Assembly: GCF_039521745.1 (NCBI RefSeq)
Contig: NZ_BAAACT010000154.1
Reading direction: 5' to 3' (one strand)
DNA: 64,000 nt
Source: Faecalicatena contorta
GTDB lineage: Bacteria; Bacillota; Clostridia; Lachnospirales; Lachnospiraceae
Shown: positions 62,101 to 64,000 of the stretch, in pieces
How positions within the stretch are numbered: position 1 is the first letter of the stretch
How the letters are laid out: each line of letters starts with the position of its first letter
Made by a program: the position numbers and the translations under genes
The notes under the pieces: model-generated
What the model saw: the letters and a program-made list of their open reading frames with translations, nothing else
Told to the model about the DNA's origin: nothing
Databases searched by the model: none

Positions 62101-63804
62101 ATGGATCCTAATATATGCAGAGAACGCATTTTGTCTGAAAATTACCGTGATTTTGTCGTATCCGACGCAATTCCTCAGCCTCTTGTAAATGTTCCGCTGG
62201 ATCAGTTATGCGAGCAGGAAGCCGATTTTGGGTACCGGTGTATTTACGCCCCCGCAATACAGGCTGATCCGGTCAACCTGGGAAGATATACATATCTATC
62301 CATCCCCAAATGCTATTCTCTTTTGAGCATGGAGGCGCTGAATCAGTCCGGGATTCTGGCAATTCAGAATTATCCCACCCTGCAGCTAAAAGGGAATAAT
62401 GTCATGATCGGATTCATTGATACCGGAATTGATTACGTAAATTCCATTTTCCGCAGCCTGGACGGCTCAACTAGGATTGCCGGAATCTGGGATCAGACAG
62501 TGCAGTCCGGCGCGCCGCCGGAGAACTTTTCCTACGGAACCGAATACACGAGAGAAAGGATTAATGAAGCGCTGCAGTCCGATGACCCCCAGTCAATCGT
62601 ACCGTCAGTGGATGAAATAGGTCACGGCACCTTCATCGCCAGCCTGTCAGCGGGCAGTGGAAACCCTGAGGAACAGTTTCTTGGAGCCGCGCCGGAATGC
62701 ACAATCGGCATTGTCAAACTGAAGCAGGCCAAACAATACTTACGTGATTATTATTTTATTCCATCTTCAGCTCCCTGTTACCAGGATACCGATATCCTGC
62801 TTGGCCTGCGGTACTTAAACGATCTGGCTACAGCCCAAAACATGCCTCTCGTGCTGTGCATTGCACTGGGAACCAGCTTGGGCGGGCATATCAGCCTGAC
62901 ACCCCTTTCTCAGGTCTTGGAAGGGTACAGTATTCTTAACAGCCGTATTCCCGTCATCGGCGGGGGAAACGAGGCCGACCAGAGGCACCATTATTCTAAC
63001 GAATTACACGACGGAGCATCTACTAATTCTGTGGAGATCCGGGTTGGGGAAAATGTCCCCGGCTTTGTGATGGAATTATGGGCAGAAATTCCAAATGTAC
63101 TGTCCATTACCCTGACCTCTCCCTCCGGAGAGACAACCACGCCGGTCATTGTTGAGAGCAACGCTACCTCGGAGTATAATTTTATATTTGAAAGGACACA
63201 GGTAACAGTCAGTTACCGGCTCATCGTAGAAAGAAGCACGTCTGAACTGGCTTTTTTCAGCTTCAGGTCTCCTGTTCCCGGAATATGGAAAGTAAATGTT
63301 ACTCCCGTTCAGACCATAGACGGGAGGTTCCATATCTGGCTTCCTGTCAAAGAATTTATAGGCGGAGAGGTCTACTTCTTAAACGCAGATCCCTACTATA
63401 CGCTAACGAATCCCGGCAACACGATCAGCACAATTGTTGTTTCCTATTATGATGGAGCCAATAACAGTATCGCACTTAGTTCCGGAAGAGGATACACAAG
63501 ATACGAACAGCTCAATCCTGATCTCACGGCTCCGGGTATTAATATAAGGGGGGCGCTTCCCGGCGGCCGTTATGCCGTCCGTTCAGGTTCCAGCATATCC
63601 ACAGCCATCTCTGCAGGCGCCACAGCTCTGCTTCTAGAATGGATCATTTACCAGCTTGGCAGCCCGCGGATTGATTCCTACCAGATTAAGAGCGTTCTGA
63701 TTCTCGGTGCCGTGCGCCCGCCTAATATGACGTTCCCAAACAGGGAATGGGGATTCGGACAGCTAAACCTGTATAATACATTTGAACAGGCACGTAGATT
63801 TTGA
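62101..63804 (+). CDS. S8 subtilase, Csp germination-protease-like
   Basis: 567 residues. About 95-residue pro-region, then catalytic Asp in GFIDTGIDY, His in EIGHGTFIAS, oxyanion Asn in GGGNEAD and Ser in SGSSISTAIS. A beta-rich insert of about 130 residues (around 300-440) sits between the Asn and Ser parts, as the jelly roll of CspA/B/C. The triad looks complete. No signal peptide. In clostridia such enzymes activate the cortex hydrolase SleC in spores; that role here is inference. Two hairpin terminators follow. Confidence 0.88.
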   Translation: MDPNICRERILSENYRDFVVSDAIPQPLVNVPLDQLCEQEADFGYRCIYAPAIQADPVNLGRYTYLSIPKCYSLLSMEALNQSGILAIQNYPTLQLKGNNVMIGFIDTGIDYVNSIFRSLDGSTRIAGIWDQTVQSGAPPENFSYGTEYTRERINEALQSDDPQSIVPSVDEIGHGTFIASLSAGSGNPEEQFLGAAPECTIGIVKLKQAKQYLRDYYFIPSSAPCYQDTDILLGLRYLNDLATAQNMPLVLCIALGTSLGGHISLTPLSQVLEGYSILNSRIPVIGGGNEADQRHHYSNELHDGASTNSVEIRVGENVPGFVMELWAEIPNVLSITLTSPSGETTTPVIVESNATSEYNFIFERTQVTVSYRLIVERSTSELAFFSFRSPVPGIWKVNVTPVQTIDGRFHIWLPVKEFIGGEVYFLNADPYYTLTNPGNTISTIVVSYYDGANNSIALSSGRGYTRYEQLNPDLTAPGINIRGALPGGRYAVRSGSSISTAISAGATALLLEWIIYQLGSPRIDSYQIKSVLILGAVRPPNMTFPNREWGFGQLNLYNTFEQARRF

Positions 63805-63849
63805 AACCGGCAGAATTTATACAACTATGCAAACCTCACTAAAAACAGG

Positions 63850-63872
63850 AAGGACGCTTAATCAGCGTCCTT
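63850..63872 (+). terminator. Hairpin after the S8 protease gene
   Basis: AAGGACGCT (63850-63858) / AGCGTCCTT (63864-63872) with a five-base loop. No T-run follows directly; it stands in tandem with the next terminator. Confidence 0.6.
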
Positions 63873-63882
63873 CTCAGGCTGT

Positions 63883-63921
63883 AGACAACTAGCCTCCTAA
63901 GGGGGCGGTTGTCTTTTTCTT
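63883..63921 (+). terminator. Terminator of the S8 protease gene
   Basis: AGACAAC (63883-63889) / GTTGTCT (63908-63914) followed by TTTTCTTTT. Typical intrinsic terminator downstream of the first hairpin. Confidence 0.75.
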
Positions 63922-63984
63922 TTCTCTGCATATATTAAATGGTATAATTAAATTAATTACAAAAGAAAAGGCAGGTGCCAGGCA

Positions 63985-64000
63985 ATGATGGGGAAAAAGG
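63985..64000 (+). CDS. Start of a further gene, cut by the window end
   Basis: ATGATGGGGAAAAAG at the very end, after a TATAAT-like box near 63939-63944 and a purine-rich leader. Only five codons are visible (MMGKK), so nothing can be said about the product; the call rests on context. Confidence 0.35.

Noticed and set aside
1..64000. tRNA, rRNA, IS transposase or prophage genes
   Set aside because: I looked for their conserved motifs on both strands by eye and saw none; a dedicated scan was not possible.

Overview
The window looks like chromosome of a strictly anaerobic, spore-forming, low-to-mid GC Firmicute, most likely a Lachnospiraceae member (Blautia / Clostridium cluster XIVa type; genus not determined). 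The grounds are the protein sequences, a single-chain pyruvate:ferredoxin oxidoreductase, a MurE of the meso-DAP type (DNPR motif), the PASTA kinase / PP2C housekeeping cluster, YesM/YesN-type sugar sensing and a Csp-like S8 protease. Almost all genes lie on the minus strand. No tRNA, rRNA, IS transposase, prophage or CRISPR array was seen.

Layout. 1-6.6 kb: a partial secreted beta-propeller protein, and a BspA-type LRR protein followed by a TIM-barrel isomerase. Each of the two units sits behind its own cobalamin riboswitch. 6.8-9.3 kb: a small XRE regulator, a decayed corA and a membrane-anchored MutS-like ATPase. 9.4-13.0 kb: nifJ. 13.0-14.0 kb: non-coding, with two 291-bp structured palindromes. 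14.0-23.4 kb: a sugar-uptake locus in two operons, a sensing unit (anchored sugar-binding protein, YesM kinase, YesN regulator) and a transport unit (binding lipoprotein, ATPase, permease, UroD-like enzyme). The UroD-like enzyme carries a translated 3 x 22-residue Cys-rich repeat. 23.5-23.75 kb: a third structured palindrome. 23.8-41.9 kb: lgt, ychF, then the conserved block priA-def-fmt-metallopeptidase-rsmB-rlmN-stp-pknB-rsgA-rpe-thiN, with murE, an acyltransferase and dinB upstream. 41.9-46.4 kb: CIRCE-controlled clpB, a ParE/RelE toxin-antitoxin pair and a Gfo/Idh/MocA oxidoreductase. 46.4-50.7 kb: an acetyltransferase relic and an MMPL exporter coupled to a Leu/Gly heptad-repeat protein. 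51-64 kb: pepT, a YitT protein, a 1227-residue six-cupredoxin multicopper oxidase with a DUF2935 partner, bacteriohemerythrin, nudC, a 2-hydroxyacid dehydrogenase, lspA, a zinc-ribbon/LEA-like protein and a Csp-like protease.

The most unusual signal is a family of three long palindromes (13168-13458, 13710-14000, 23490-23755). Their helices differ in sequence but stay paired. They share a conserved asymmetric internal loop, a single T/T mismatch at the same helix position, and two apical hairpins, one with a C-ATCR-G loop. This pattern fits a structured RNA or a folded mobile DNA, and I do not recognise it as a named family. Other points of interest are the B12-controlled surface and LRR genes, the permuted copper-site order of the multicopper oxidase in an anaerobe, and the dispersed Cys-rich repeat found inside coding sequence.
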